From Desulfofustis glycolicus DSM 9705 (lineage in GTDB: Bacteria; Desulfobacterota; Desulfobulbia; Desulfobulbales; Desulfocapsaceae), in assembly GCF_900130015.1 (NCBI RefSeq), contig NZ_FQXS01000006.1:121017-185016 (forward strand): a stretch of 64,000 nt of DNA, written 5' to 3'. Below, in pieces: positions 9,535-19,526 of the stretch. Both the position numbers and the translations under genes were made by a program. The notes below the pieces were generated by a model. It made no database searches. It was not told where the DNA came from and saw only the letters and a program-made list of their open reading frames with translations. Within the stretch, counting starts at the first letter, position 1; every line of letters starts with the position of its first letter.

Positions 9535-10209
9535 GTGCCGGCAACGGTTCAGGTGGAGCGGTTTCTCGATAGACTGGAACGCGAAGTTGCCGCGTACCGT
9601 GTCCCGGTGGTTGACCTGATCGCGGTGCAGACCGCTGATCCGTATAGGGTCCTTGTGGCGACGATACTCTCTTCGCGCACCAAGGATGAAGTCACCGCCG
9701 TCGCCTCGACACGACTGTTCGCCCGGGCGCCCGATGTCCACCGTCTGGCAATCCTGGCGGAGTCGGAGATCCGGGAGTTGATCTATCCGGTCGGCTTTTA
9801 CCAGACCAAGGCCCGGCACCTGGTCGCGACGGCGGCTTTGCTGCTCGAGCGGTTTGACGGCCTCGTGCCGCAGACCATTGAAGCGTTGGTCAGCCTGCCC
9901 GGAGTCGGACGCAAGACGGCCAACCTGGTGCTGGCAGTGGCCTTTGGTATTCCGGCAATCTGTGTCGACACCCACGTTCATCGAATCATGAACATCTGGG
10001 GCTACACGAAGACCCGAACACCGTATGAGACGGAGATGGCCCTGCGGGAAAAACTGCCGGAGTATTATTGGCTGAAGGTAAATCGTCTGTTGGTGGCCTT
10101 TGGCCAGAAGATTTGTAAACCGGTCGCCCCCTGCTGTGATATCTGCCTGCTCCGGCAGGACTGTGCCCAGATCGGGGTGAAGCCACGAAAACGAGCCAAA
10201 GGACGGTAA
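9535..10209 (+). CDS. nth: Endonuclease III (DNA glycosylase/AP lyase)
   Basis: Base-excision repair of oxidised pyrimidines. 224 residues. The helix-hairpin-helix motif LPGVGRKTANLVLAVAFG carries the catalytic Lys, and the catalytic Asp is in ICVDTHVHR. The C-terminal 4Fe-4S cluster motif fits Cys-x6-Cys-x2-Cys-x5-Cys (CKPVAPCCDICLLRQDC). The start is a GTG at 9535 preceded by a purine-rich AGGGAGAAAGGGA. The N-terminal half is somewhat diverged from E. coli Nth. The response regulator that follows starts directly after the stop codon. Confidence 0.93.
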   Translation: MPATVQVERFLDRLEREVAAYRVPVVDLIAVQTADPYRVLVATILSSRTKDEVTAVASTRLFARAPDVHRLAILAESEIRELIYPVGFYQTKARHLVATAALLLERFDGLVPQTIEALVSLPGVGRKTANLVLAVAFGIPAICVDTHVHRIMNIWGYTKTRTPYETEMALREKLPEYYWLKVNRLLVAFGQKICKPVAPCCDICLLRQDCAQIGVKPRKRAKGR

Positions 10210-10875
10210 ATGGATACGGATCGATCCTGTTATTCGATTGTTCTTGCCGATGACCATGTTCTGATTCGTCACGGCATAAAAAAGATCATCTCCCAGGACG
10301 ACAGCCTGACCATTGTCGGGGAAGTCAGTGACGGAGAAGAGCTGTTCGGCGTACTGGCCGACGCGTTGCCCGATTTGCTGATCCTCGATATCTCGATGCC
10401 GAAGATCAGCGGCATCGATCTGGCCGAGCAGCTCAAAGAGAGCTACCCCGCCTTGAAAATCCTGATGCTGACGATGCACAAGACGAAGCAGTTCTTCTAT
10501 CGATCGATGACTGCCGGTGCTGACGGTTATTTGATCAAGAGCGATTCGGAGAAGGAATTACTGACGGCGATTGCCAAGATTCGCGATGGACGAACCTATA
10601 TCTCCCCGCAGCTTGCCGAGGACTTTGCCGAAGATCTGCTCAGTGCCTGCCGGAAACAGGCGGACAATCCGTTTCGTGATTTGACGAAACGGGAAAAGCA
10701 GATTCTGTCACTGGTCGTCGAGGGACATACCTCGAAGGCAGTGGCGGAGTTGTTGAACCTGAGTCCCCGGACAGTCGATCATCATCGCTCCAATCTACTG
10801 AAAAAATTCAATATGAAAAACAGCGTTGATCTTGTTAATTACGCGGTTCGCAACGGGTATGTGACCCTTGATTAG
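10210..10875 (+). CDS. NarL/FixJ-family response regulator, orphan
   Basis: Two-component response regulator: receiver domain (residues about 9-125) with acidic pair in LADDH, phosphoacceptor in LLILDISMPKISG and conserved Lys in GYLIKSDSEKE, then a LuxR-type helix-turn-helix (LTKREKQILSLVVEGHTSKAVAELL, about residues 155-215). 221 residues. The ATG at 10210 abuts the nth stop (TAAATG), so it is probably cotranscribed with nth. No histidine kinase lies next to it. Target genes unknown. Confidence 0.93.
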   Translation: MDTDRSCYSIVLADDHVLIRHGIKKIISQDDSLTIVGEVSDGEELFGVLADALPDLLILDISMPKISGIDLAEQLKESYPALKILMLTMHKTKQFFYRSMTAGADGYLIKSDSEKELLTAIAKIRDGRTYISPQLAEDFAEDLLSACRKQADNPFRDLTKREKQILSLVVEGHTSKAVAELLNLSPRTVDHHRSNLLKKFNMKNSVDLVNYAVRNGYVTLD

Positions 10876-10929
10876 ACGGGCTTGGTACCTTCCCACCGGC
10901 GCCGGCGCCAGGGCGGCGACCAATTATCT

Positions 10930-11071
10930 GGGAACCTTGAAAAATTGTCATTTCGCACAATCTCACCGTTGCGCAATAAAATGTTATCCTTGTAATATCA
11001 TGTATATGCCAGCGGTAAAATTTTCTTGCGCGCCTTGATCTTGAACGAAATCCCGAATTTTTCAAGGTCCC
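10930..11071 (+). repeat. Dispersed ~141-bp inverted-terminal element, copy B
   Basis: Starts GGGAACCTTGAAAAATTG and ends CGAATTTTTCAAGGTCCC, inverted ends. Same orientation as copies A and E. It lies in the 499-base gene-free stretch between the response regulator (stop 10875) and the HU gene (start 11375). The flanks read TATCT on the left and ATCTG on the right, at best an imperfect target duplication. Past the element, up to 11374, I see only T-rich runs and the presumed HU promoter region. Confidence 0.85.
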
Positions 11072-11374
11072 ATCTGTCGTTTTAGCCTTTTTTAGTTGTT
11101 TTTTTAGGCCTTCCCGGCGATCCCCCATCTCCCCGAAACGGCGATTATATCCCCCGTCTTAGTGGGCTGACCTGGTAAATATACCCAACGATGAACCGGT
11201 AATTGCCCCGATGGTATTTCTTTTTCGATACGGTACATATACCCCGAGTTGAGACAGAACTGCTCGCGTCTGCGCTCAGGTCAGGCCGAACGAACGGCCA
11301 TGCCCGCCGCTGTTTTGCCGGACGTCGCGGACGATACGTGCCGGAGAACGAAGGTACCAGCAACAAGGGGATAT

Positions 11375-11653
11375 ATGAACAAGCGTGAATTGATAGCCAC
11401 AATTGCCGAGTCAGCCGATCTGACCAAAGTTGCCGCCGCTCGAGCACTTGACAGTGTGCTGGCCCACATGGCCAAGGCCATGGAACGGGGAGAGCGGGTG
11501 ACGCTGGCCGGGTTCGGTTCGTTTAGGGTGGTCGAGCGGTCCGAACAGAAAGGGCGAAATCCTCAGACCGGTGGAACGATTGTGATCCCTGCGCACAACG
11601 TGGTGAAATTCCGACCGGGGAAAAAATTGTCCGGCAAGTTCAAGGTGCAGTGA
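11375..11653 (+). CDS. HU-family DNA-binding protein
   Basis: Small nucleoid protein that bends DNA, 92 residues. The HU/IHF signature is seen in GFGSFRVVERSEQKGRNPQTG, and the tip of the DNA-binding arm is IPAHNVVKFRPGKKL. Pro of NPQTG is the intercalating residue position. The start at 11375 is preceded by AAGGGGA. It could be HU or an IHF-like subunit; the sequence is closer to HU. Its 3' end overlaps the 3' end of lgt on the other strand by 14 bases. Confidence 0.92.
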   Translation: MNKRELIATIAESADLTKVAAARALDSVLAHMAKAMERGERVTLAGFGSFRVVERSEQKGRNPQTGGTIVIPAHNVVKFRPGKKLSGKFKVQ

Positions 11654-12455
11654 CATCCGGACGACGGCGGACAGCGGCCCAGAGCCAGAGACCGAGGCCG
11701 CCGGCGACCATGACACCGCTGAGGAGCTGACCCATGGTAACTACGGAGAAGACCAGGCCGACCTGTGGGTCGGGCTGTCTGACGAACTCGACGCCGAAGC
11801 GAACCAGGCCGTAGCCGACCAGGAACAGGGACAGGATCGAGCCGTGCGGCCACCAGCGCCGGTTCTGCCAGGGGCGCTTCCTGACTAGCCAGAGTAGCGC
11901 AAAGAGGGCGACGCCTTCCAGCAGCGCCTCATAGAGTTGAGATGGGTGCCGGGTTACCGGGCCGCCGCCGGGAAAGACCATGCCCCAGGGCAGGGTCGTC
12001 GGCCTGCCAAACAGTTCGCCATTGATGAAATTGCCTATTCTGCCGAGACCGAGACCGATCGGGACGGTTGCGGCGTAGAGGTCGGCGGTTGCCAGAAAGT
12101 TGATGCGCTGCCACCGGCAGAACAGCAGGCCGCCAGCCAGCAGGCCGATGGCGGCGCCGTGGAAGGACATGCCGCCGCTCCAGGTAGCCGGAATTTCCAA
12201 TGGATGTTCAAGGTAATAGGGCAAATTGTAAAACAGCACGTAGCCGAGACGGCCGCCGACAATAACCGACAGGATCAGGACGACATTGAGGTTTTCGAAC
12301 TGATCGCGAAGCTGTGTAAAGGAGAAGGCGGCGATCTGGCGTTTGACCAGGAAATAGCTGGCGGTGAAGCCAAGCAGGTACATCAGGCCATACCAGCGGA
12401 TCTGCAGCGGGCCGAGGGAGAACAGCACCGGATCGATATCGGGATAGCTAAGCAT
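11640..12455 (-). CDS. lgt: Prolipoprotein diacylglyceryl transferase
   Basis: Inner-membrane enzyme that transfers diacylglycerol from phosphatidylglycerol to the lipobox cysteine of prolipoproteins. 271 residues with about seven membrane segments. The Lgt signature GLGRIGNFINGELFGRPT (essential Arg and Asn) lies near residue 140, and WSGGMSFHGA before it is also typical. Start five bases after the mnmG stop; last gene recognised in the leftward rpmH operon. Confidence 0.96.
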   Translation of the reverse strand: MLSYPDIDPVLFSLGPLQIRWYGLMYLLGFTASYFLVKRQIAAFSFTQLRDQFENLNVVLILSVIVGGRLGYVLFYNLPYYLEHPLEIPATWSGGMSFHGAAIGLLAGGLLFCRWQRINFLATADLYAATVPIGLGLGRIGNFINGELFGRPTTLPWGMVFPGGGPVTRHPSQLYEALLEGVALFALLWLVRKRPWQNRRWWPHGSILSLFLVGYGLVRFGVEFVRQPDPQVGLVFSVVTMGQLLSGVMVAGGLGLWLWAAVRRRPDVTAP

Positions 12456-12460
12456 CTGCT

Positions 12461-14401
12461 TTACACGTCACCCTTCAATGAATTCTTGACGCCGTTTATT
12501 TCTTTGCTTCGGCGATTTCCAAGTTTTTTCAGATGGACCTGCAGGATCGATACGGCGGCCGGTGTGATGCCGGAGATCCGGGATGCCTGGCCGAGCGACA
12601 GCGGCCGCACGGTACTGAGTTTTTCCACCACCTCCGTCGATAACCCGGCCAGCGATGCATAGTCAAGGTCGGCCGGCAGGCTCAGCGATTCGAGTTTGCG
12701 GAAGCGGGCCACCTGTTCGTTCTGTCGCTCGATATAACCGCTGTATTTAACCCTGAGCTGGATATCTTCGCGAAATGGTGAATCGGCCAGTTGACGGAGT
12801 TGCTCGTTGTCCTGATCGACCGCTAAGGTCGTCACCTGTTCCAGGGACAGTTCCGGCCGGCGGAGCAGCTCCGCCAGGGTCGATTTCTGTTTGAGAGCGG
12901 TACTGTCAAGATCAGCCAACATGCGGTCCATGACCGGCGAGGGTTTGACGGCCAGGCTGTGCAGCAGGGTGATGCCGCTGTCGATGGCGTCTTGTTTGCG
13001 ACGGAACTCCCGGTAGCGTTCTGCCGGCAACAGGCCGATGCGATAGCCGATTTCCGCCAGCCGACCATCGGCGTTGTCCTCACGCAACAACAGGCGATAT
13101 TCGGCTCGTGACGTAAAGAGACGGTACGGCTCTTTGGTACCCCGGGTAACCAGATCGTCGATGAGCACCCCGATATAGGCTTGGGAGCGATCGATGATCA
13201 ACGGTTCTTCACTACGGAGCGAACGAACACTGTTGATGCCGGCCATCAGTCCCTGGGCGGCCGCCTCTTCGTAGCCGGAGGTGCCGTTGATCTGCCCGGC
13301 CAGAAAGAGCCCGCCAATCCGTTTGGTCTCAAGTGACGGCAACAGTTCGAGCGGATCGACGTAGTCGTATTCGATGGCGTAACCCGGTCTGATGATCACC
13401 GCCCGTTCCAGTCCCTTGATCGAGCGGATCATTGCAATCTGGGTGGCCAGCGGCAGACTGGTCGGCAGGCCGTTCGGATAGACCTCGGTGGTCTCGATGC
13501 CTTCCGGTTCGAGAAAGACCTGGTGGCGGTTTTTTTCCGGAAAGCGCATCACCTTGTCTTCGATGGACGGGCAATAGCGGGCGCCGACCCCTTCAATGAT
13601 GCCGGTAAACATCGGCGACTGATCGATCGAGCCCCTGATGATCTCGTGGGTCTGCTCGTTGGTATACGTGATATGACAGGGAAATTGTGGCTGTTGATAA
13701 TTGCCCCGGGTGGCGAAGGAGAAAAACGCCGGGGGCTGGTCGCTGTATTGCGCTTCGAGTTCGGAGTAGTCGATCGTAGTGGCATCGAGGCGCGGTACCG
13801 TACCCGTTTTCATCCGGCCGACTCGAAAACCCTGCTCCCGAAACCATCGAGCGAGACTGACGGACGGATTGTCACCCATGCGGCCGGCCGGAAAATGCTT
13901 GAGGCCGACATGGATCAGGCCGTTGAGGAAGGTGCCGGTGGCGACCACCACCGCCTTGACCCGCAACCTCTCTTCTAGCGAAGTAACCAGGCCGGTGATA
14001 CGGCCGTCTTCGACGATCAGCCGATCGACAACGGTCTGCCGGATGGACAGGTTCTCCTGCCGTTCCAGGACCCGTTTTAGGCGCAGCCGATAGAGGAGTC
14101 GGTCGGCCTGGGCTCGGGAAGACCGGACCGCAGGGCCCTTACTGGTGTTCAGGCGGCGGAACTGAATGGAGGTGGCGTCGATATTGTGGGCCATCTCGCC
14201 GCCGAGGGCATCGATTTCCCGCACCAGGTGACCCTTGGCCAGGCCGCCGATGGCCGGGTTACAGGACATTGCCCCGATGGTATCGACATTGATCACCGCC
14301 AGCAGTGTCTTACAGCCCATTCGAGCGGCGGCCAGGGCTGCCTCGCAGCCGGCATGGCCGGCGCCGACGACGGCGACATCAAAGGTGTTGAGGTCGTTCA
14401 T
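12461..14401 (-). CDS. mnmG: tRNA uridine-5-carboxymethylaminomethyl synthesis enzyme MnmG (GidA)
   Basis: FAD- and methylene-THF-dependent partner of MnmE that modifies wobble U34 of tRNA. 646 residues, usual length. The Rossmann motif [18 protein letters not shown] lies at the N-terminus, followed by [24 protein letters not shown]; the second signature is [16 protein letters not shown] ([12 protein letters not shown]) near residue 270. The conserved catalytic Cys of the CPSIEDK region is present. Overlaps the upstream methyltransferase gene by four bases. Confidence 0.97.
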   Translation of the reverse strand: MNDLNTFDVAVVGAGHAGCEAALAAARMGCKTLLAVINVDTIGAMSCNPAIGGLAKGHLVREIDALGGEMAHNIDATSIQFRRLNTSKGPAVRSSRAQADRLLYRLRLKRVLERQENLSIRQTVVDRLIVEDGRITGLVTSLEERLRVKAVVVATGTFLNGLIHVGLKHFPAGRMGDNPSVSLARWFREQGFRVGRMKTGTVPRLDATTIDYSELEAQYSDQPPAFFSFATRGNYQQPQFPCHITYTNEQTHEIIRGSIDQSPMFTGIIEGVGARYCPSIEDKVMRFPEKNRHQVFLEPEGIETTEVYPNGLPTSLPLATQIAMIRSIKGLERAVIIRPGYAIEYDYVDPLELLPSLETKRIGGLFLAGQINGTSGYEEAAAQGLMAGINSVRSLRSEEPLIIDRSQAYIGVLIDDLVTRGTKEPYRLFTSRAEYRLLLREDNADGRLAEIGYRIGLLPAERYREFRRKQDAIDSGITLLHSLAVKPSPVMDRMLADLDSTALKQKSTLAELLRRPELSLEQVTTLAVDQDNEQLRQLADSPFREDIQLRVKYSGYIERQNEQVARFRKLESLSLPADLDYASLAGLSTEVVEKLSTVRPLSLGQASRISGITPAAVSILQVHLKKLGNRRSKEINGVKNSLKGDV

Positions 14402-15309
14402 GAGTAGTTTGTCTCCCGATGGCCGGATGGCTGCCAGGAAATGAGCGCCCAGCGCTGCGGGGCCAATCCGCCGATCGTCACCCTGTCACCGGTTTTCGAG
14501 ATGATACGGGAGGAGAGAAAAGCCCTCAGCCGCTGTTCTTCCTCTCCGGTGATGTTCTTGATCATCCAGCGATACCGTTCCAGGGCGTGTTCGAGATCGG
14601 GGTAGGTGTCCTCCGGGGAGATGGCGATCTGCCTGACTTCGGGATGGATGCCCATGGTATAGAGGATATTGAGGGTATAGATATAGTCGGGGCCGGAATC
14701 AAAGGGCCGCCCGACGGCGGTAAAGGCTGCCGGGTCAAATGGTGTTGGGGCGATCCGCTCGACGAGGTAGACCCGTTTCCGGGCGTATGCGTCAAGTTTG
14801 GCGATGCCGGCGCCAAGGTCGTCGATATTCAGTGACCGGGAGGCGATGGCGACATCATGGACGCTGACCGAGGCCTGGTGCCAGTCATCCTCCCAGGCAC
14901 AGAGCACTGTTCGGATATTGGTCAGGCATTGTTGCTCGGCAGCTGCCCTGAGACGGTCGAGCATACCGGCGGCATAATCGATGGCGGTAACTGAGGCGGC
15001 CCGCCGGGCGAGTGGCAGGGTCAGGGTTCCGGGGCCGCAGCCGACATCCAGTACCGTGGTCTGATGGTCGATATCGAGCATGGTCAGTACATTACTGACA
15101 TAGGGGGAGGACAGGACCCGCCGGGCATAGCTTTCAGCTCGCTCGCTCCAATCCCGGGGTGCGCTGGTCTTCCAAGCTTTAGTGGCCCGGGCGGTGCGCC
15201 ACAGCAGATGCCAGTCTATATCTCCGTAGGTGGGCGGGGGGCCAGACGGTGACCGGTCCCCGGGTGGGCGATCGGTATGGTTGTCGGTACGGGAGCGGGC
15301 GGCGGTCAT
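14398..15309 (-). CDS. Class I SAM-dependent methyltransferase, between mnmE and mnmG
   Basis: 303 residues with a Rossmann-type methyltransferase core; motif I is [16 protein letters not shown] near residue 90. The N-terminal 60 residues are hydrophilic with the motif [13 protein letters not shown]. The substrate is not known to me. It overlaps mnmG by four bases and starts five bases after the mnmE stop, so it is cotranscribed and probably translationally coupled. It is not RsmG (GidB): motifs and length differ, although rsmG is the methyltransferase often found beside mnmG. RNA or small-molecule methylation are both possible. Confidence 0.82.
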   Translation of the reverse strand: MTAARSRTDNHTDRPPGDRSPSGPPPTYGDIDWHLLWRTARATKAWKTSAPRDWSERAESYARRVLSSPYVSNVLTMLDIDHQTTVLDVGCGPGTLTLPLARRAASVTAIDYAAGMLDRLRAAAEQQCLTNIRTVLCAWEDDWHQASVSVHDVAIASRSLNIDDLGAGIAKLDAYARKRVYLVERIAPTPFDPAAFTAVGRPFDSGPDYIYTLNILYTMGIHPEVRQIAISPEDTYPDLEHALERYRWMIKNITGEEEQRLRAFLSSRIISKTGDRVTIGGLAPQRWALISWQPSGHRETNYS

Positions 15310-15314
15310 CGTGA

Positions 15315-16703
15315 TTATTTACCCAGGCAGAACTGGTTGAAAATAACGTCGAGCATATCTTCAGTCGTGGTCTCGCCGACAATTTCGCCGAGATGGTTCA
15401 GGCCGTCGAGCAGGTCGATGGCGATCAGGTCGTTGCTCACCCCGTCTTCGAGTCCCTGGCGGACCAGGAGCAGCGACCGTTGCGCCTGCTGCAGGGCGAT
15501 GTCCTGACGCAGGTTCGGGGCGCAGCCTTCTTCCTGCCATTGCTCTCGCCCGCCGGTAATCCGTTCAAATATCTGTTGCTTAAGGGCGGCCAAGCCATCG
15601 TGGTTGAGCGCTGAGATGGTCAAACCGTTGTCGCAGATCGTTGTTTCGCTATCGCGATCGAGGCGCTGCGGCAGATCAGACTTGTTGATCACCGTCAGCA
15701 GCGGCTTATGGCATACCGCCTGAAAGAGATTCCGGTCTTCGACGGTCAACTCGCGCGATCCATCGATGACAAAGAGCACGAGATCGGACCGGTTGATCGA
15801 GTTGCGGGCTCGCTCGATGCCGAGGCGCTCGATTTCTCCGGCGTCGTCGCGGATGCCGGCGGTATCGACGAGCTTGATCGGTAGGCCGCCGATGTCGACG
15901 TATTCCTCAATGGTGTCCCGAGTAGTGCCCGGTACTGGTGTCACGAGCGCCCGCTCTTGCTGAAGCAGGGTGTTGAGCAGACTGGACTTGCCGACATTGG
16001 GTAGCCCGACGATGACTACCAGGGCCCCTTCCCTGAGGAGGCGTCCCTGGGTGCTGCTGGTGATCAGCGAATGCAGTGGCTGCAGGACATCATCCTCGAG
16101 CTGCTCAAGCAAAGCAGGTCGATCGATGATCTCGACATCTTCCTCGGGGAAATCAATGGCAACTTCAAGAAGGGCCCGGAGACGAACCAGGGAAGTGCGC
16201 ATCGCATCGACACACCGATAGAGGGTGCCGCTCATCTGTTCGAGTGCCAGATCGACTCCCTTCCGGGTGCGGGCGCTGAGAATGTCGATAACCGCCTCGG
16301 CCCGGGTCAGATCGATCCGACCGTTGAGGAAGGCCCGCTTGGTGAACTCGCCGGGTTGGGCAAGATGAGCGCCGCCGGCGAGTAATAACTCAAGAATCGA
16401 CTGCAGTACCAGGTGGCCGCCGTGAGCGTGGATCTCGACAACGTCTTCGCGGGTATAGGTGCGTGGCGCGGCCATGTAAACGGCAAGCACTTCGTCGAGA
16501 AATCTTTCGGAAGACGGCTCGACGATCTTTCCGTAGTAGAGTCGGTGAGAAGTGTAGCTGCAATGCCGGTCAGCGGGACGGAATACCTGCTGCATCATGG
16601 TCAGCGCCTGCGGGCCGCTGATCCGGATGATGCCGATACCGCCGGCCCCGGGAGGGGTGGAGATGGCGGCAATGGTCGTCCTGTCGTTCGCTGGCTGTGG
16701 CAT
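15315..16703 (-). CDS. mnmE: tRNA modification GTPase MnmE (TrmE)
   Basis: GTPase partner of MnmG for U34 modification. 462 residues: N-terminal tetrahydrofolate-binding domain (TIAAISTPPGAGGIGIIRISGP), helical domain, inserted G domain with G1 GLPNVGKSSLLN, G2/G3 GTTRDT and DTAGIRD, G4 NKSD, and the C-terminal FCLGK with the conserved cysteine. All elements are intact. Confidence 0.97.
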   Translation of the reverse strand: MPQPANDRTTIAAISTPPGAGGIGIIRISGPQALTMMQQVFRPADRHCSYTSHRLYYGKIVEPSSERFLDEVLAVYMAAPRTYTREDVVEIHAHGGHLVLQSILELLLAGGAHLAQPGEFTKRAFLNGRIDLTRAEAVIDILSARTRKGVDLALEQMSGTLYRCVDAMRTSLVRLRALLEVAIDFPEEDVEIIDRPALLEQLEDDVLQPLHSLITSSTQGRLLREGALVVIVGLPNVGKSSLLNTLLQQERALVTPVPGTTRDTIEEYVDIGGLPIKLVDTAGIRDDAGEIERLGIERARNSINRSDLVLFVIDGSRELTVEDRNLFQAVCHKPLLTVINKSDLPQRLDRDSETTICDNGLTISALNHDGLAALKQQIFERITGGREQWQEEGCAPNLRQDIALQQAQRSLLLVRQGLEDGVSNDLIAIDLLDGLNHLGEIVGETTTEDMLDVIFNQFCLGK

Positions 16704-16769
16704 CCGTTACCGTCGCTGCGTTGTGGCACGGTTACCGATTAGAGATCAGCAATCGGAGCCGGTCCGGTT

Positions 16770-17693
16770 CTACTGGTTTTGGCGAGGCGTGCTCTTCTTG
16801 CGTGGTCCGCCGCGTGATCGTTTCCGGCCACTCGTCTTACGCGGTTTGCCCGGCTTATAGATCAGCACCTTCTTGAACAAACCTTCGCCGATGCTCCGGC
16901 TCCGGACTTCGGGATCGTCCTGCAGGCAGACATGAACCACACGGCGCTCTGAAGGGTTCAGTGAGGCGATGACCTGGGTTTTACCGTCTTGCTTGACTTG
17001 GTTTGCATAGTGCAGCGCCTGGTCGCGGAGCTGTTCGTTGCGCCGGGCCCGATAATCGCCGACATCGATGCCGAGCTGGATACGACCGGGCAGTTTTCGT
17101 GAGACGATCTTGCGCAGCAGGTATTGCAGGCTGTCCAGAGTTCGCCCTTCCTGACTGGTCAAAATCGGCGCATAGCTGTCGCTGACCTGGCACAATACAG
17201 ACCCGTCTTGCTGCTCGACGGTGACATCGGACGGACATTCCATCAGTTCCAGGAGCCGCTGCAATTCAACCTTGATAATGGCAAGGCTCTCTTCGGAAAG
17301 TTCAACCGGCTCACGGCCCCGATCATCGTCGTCCTCGCTTCCGTCCGCGTCTGCTTCTCCATCGTTGTCGGCAACTTCCTCATCGACCATTTCGCTCTTG
17401 GTTGCAGCAGGTCTGGGTGGTGCCGTCTCCCGTCGGGGCGGCGGTGGTTCGGCAGATTGGTCAGCAGCCGGCGTGGCCTTGACAGCGGGCACTGCCGGCG
17501 GTGATTCGTCATGCGGGGATTGCGTGGTGACTCTGATATGGGCCTTTTTTCGGATCAGGCCAAAAATACCTTTCGAGCCGGTCTCGATAACCTCGATGGA
17601 GAGTTGTTCCTGGGCGACACCGAGGGTTTCGCAGGCATCTTTGATAGCAGCGGGAACGTCTTGTCCGTAGAAATCTTTTATATCCGGTGACAT
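16770..17693 (-). CDS. jag: Jag/KhpB RNA-binding protein (Jag_N, KH, R3H)
   Basis: RNA-binding protein encoded next to YidC in many bacteria. 307 residues: Jag_N domain at the N-terminus (FYGQDVPAAIKDACETLGVAQEQL, ending at GIFGLIRKKAHIRV), an acidic/proline linker (about 60-125), a KH domain (about 135-200, with LTSQEGRTLDSLQYLLRKIV) and an R3H domain (NPSERRVVHVCLQ). The tail is unusually rich in Lys/Arg (KPGKPRKTSGRKRSRGGPRK). Lies between yidC and mnmE in the conserved order. Confidence 0.93.
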   Translation of the reverse strand: MSPDIKDFYGQDVPAAIKDACETLGVAQEQLSIEVIETGSKGIFGLIRKKAHIRVTTQSPHDESPPAVPAVKATPAADQSAEPPPPRRETAPPRPAATKSEMVDEEVADNDGEADADGSEDDDDRGREPVELSEESLAIIKVELQRLLELMECPSDVTVEQQDGSVLCQVSDSYAPILTSQEGRTLDSLQYLLRKIVSRKLPGRIQLGIDVGDYRARRNEQLRDQALHYANQVKQDGKTQVIASLNPSERRVVHVCLQDDPEVRSRSIGEGLFKKVLIYKPGKPRKTSGRKRSRGGPRKKSTPRQNQ

Positions 17694-17750
17694 CGGTAAT
17701 TCCTGGAAAATGTTATCAAGCTCCGGTTACGGGGTGCTGGCTGTCGGTCA

Positions 17751-19454
17751 TCATGATCCGGAAGCGACGGCCGGTTTTCGTTGTCGATTGATCAAGTATT
17801 GCTGCAGGATCGACAGCAGATTGTTGACGAACCAATACAACACCAGCCCGGAGGCGAAGTTGACAAACATGACGGTGAAGATCAGCGGCAGAAACATCAT
17901 GATCTTGGCCTGGGTCGGGTCGGCGGTGGTCGGGGTCATTTTCTGCTGCAGGAACATCGAGGCGCCCATCAGCAAGGTCAGCACCGGTAGGCCGCCGAGA
18001 TAGGGCAGATCGAAACCGAGATAGAGACGATCAGGGGCCGACAGGTCGGTGATCCAGAGCATGAACGGAGCGTGCCGCAACTCGATGGACTGCAGGAGAA
18101 CCTTGTACAAGGAGAAAAAGACCGGGATCTGCAGGACCATCGGTAGACAGCCGCCGAGGGGGTTGACCTTGTACGTCTTGTAGAGATTCATCATCTCCTG
18201 GTTCATCTTGGTCGGATCGCCTTTGTATTTCTCCTTGATCTTGACCATCTTCGGCTGCAACTTCTGCATGTTCTTCATCGACTTCAGCCCTTTCTGGGTA
18301 ATGGGCCAGAACAGGGCTTTGAGGATCACCGTTACCATGATGATGGCGACGCCGTAGTTGCCGAACACCCCGTAAAACCAGTTCAGCAGGTAGAGCATCG
18401 GCTTGGCGATAATATCAAACCAGCCGAAATTGACGACCTTGGCCAGGTTGGCACCGATCTCATTGAGCAGGGACAGTTTTTTCGGACCGTAGAACAGCTG
18501 ATGGCTATACGTCTTTTCGGTATTCGGCGCCAGCGTGTCGAGGGCGCTCTGGACATCGATGCTGACCAGTTCGCCGGCGGCATCGAGGGTGAGCGTCGAG
18601 ACCGGGTCGGTCGTCGGGATAATGCTGCACATGAAGTAGGTGCCTTCATACGCTACCCAATCGATAGAGCCGGTAATGCTCTGCTTGCCGTCCTCGAACT
18701 CCTTGAGTTTGATCTCGTGCAGTCCGTTGGCGTCATGGTAGGCTGGCCCCCGGAAGAGCCAGTTGCTGGCCTTGGTCAGTTTGACGAACGGCAGGTTGCG
18801 CTGCTGCAGGCCGGCCATGCCCTGTAGTACTTGACCGCTCCTGTTGACAACGGTGGCCGAATGATCGATCAGGTAATCGTTTTGACTGAAGGTGTAACGG
18901 CGGATCACCTCGAGCCCGGAAGCTATTTGTGCGCGCAGTTCAACCGTGGCCGTGCCGGTGTCCGGAGAGAAGACGACGTCTTCCTGGGTCAGGGTGTAGA
19001 GGGTATCTTGCGGGAAGGAGCTGCCCCAGGAAAACGTCAGTGGCAGTCCTTGTTCCGGAGAGGTTTTTACCAATTCGACGCCGGGGGCGTTTTCGTCATT
19101 TTCCTGGCGGTAATTCTTCAGTACGAAACTGGTGATGACACCGCCGCGTTCGCTGATGGTGGCGACGAACAGGTTCGTATCCACGGTGATCTCTTTGGCC
19201 GGGCGCACCGCCTGGCCGGGATCGGGCACCACATTCGGGGCGGGAGGTGTAATGGCGGCCGCCTGTTCGACTGGCTGACTGATTTGGCTGGGCTGCTGCT
19301 GCGTTTCCGCCAGGGTCTGTACGGTCTGTGAAGCGCTCTGTTCCGTTGCCTGCTGCCCCTGTTGCTGCTGGACCGGAGGAACGAAAAAATACTGGTAGCC
19401 GAGAAGAATGATAAACGAGATACTGATAGCCAGAAAGGCTCTGCGCATGTCCAT
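17751..19454 (-). CDS. yidC: Membrane protein insertase YidC
   Basis: Inserts and folds inner-membrane proteins with or without Sec. 567 residues, the long Gram-negative type: N-terminal membrane segment (AFLAISISFIILLGYQYFF), Gln-rich linker, large periplasmic beta domain (about 85-345), then five C-terminal segments (NWFYGVFGNYGVAIIMVTVILKALFWPIT, NPLGGCLPMVLQIPVFFSLYKVL). The conserved hydrophilic-groove Arg is expected in the first of the C-terminal segments, where Lys (ILKALFWP) is seen instead. Start could be the second Met (MRRAF). Confidence 0.97.
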   Translation of the reverse strand: MDMRRAFLAISISFIILLGYQYFFVPPVQQQQGQQATEQSASQTVQTLAETQQQPSQISQPVEQAAAITPPAPNVVPDPGQAVRPAKEITVDTNLFVATISERGGVITSFVLKNYRQENDENAPGVELVKTSPEQGLPLTFSWGSSFPQDTLYTLTQEDVVFSPDTGTATVELRAQIASGLEVIRRYTFSQNDYLIDHSATVVNRSGQVLQGMAGLQQRNLPFVKLTKASNWLFRGPAYHDANGLHEIKLKEFEDGKQSITGSIDWVAYEGTYFMCSIIPTTDPVSTLTLDAAGELVSIDVQSALDTLAPNTEKTYSHQLFYGPKKLSLLNEIGANLAKVVNFGWFDIIAKPMLYLLNWFYGVFGNYGVAIIMVTVILKALFWPITQKGLKSMKNMQKLQPKMVKIKEKYKGDPTKMNQEMMNLYKTYKVNPLGGCLPMVLQIPVFFSLYKVLLQSIELRHAPFMLWITDLSAPDRLYLGFDLPYLGGLPVLTLLMGASMFLQQKMTPTTADPTQAKIMMFLPLIFTVMFVNFASGLVLYWFVNNLLSILQQYLINRQRKPAVASGS

Positions 19455-19526
19455 GGTCGTTCTCTTTGGATCGTTGTCTAGTGATCCCGGGAAGGCAGTT
19501 GTCCGTCGAACACTTCGGTCGAACGA

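Noticed and set aside
9229..10479. Long minus-strand open frame opposite nth and the response regulator
   Set aside because: It lies across two well-supported genes, its protein is low-complexity and resembles nothing, and codon bias belongs to the plus-strand genes.
14398..15309. Assignment of the mnmE-mnmG methyltransferase as RsmG
   Set aside because: RsmG is shorter and has a different motif set; only the location would suggest it.
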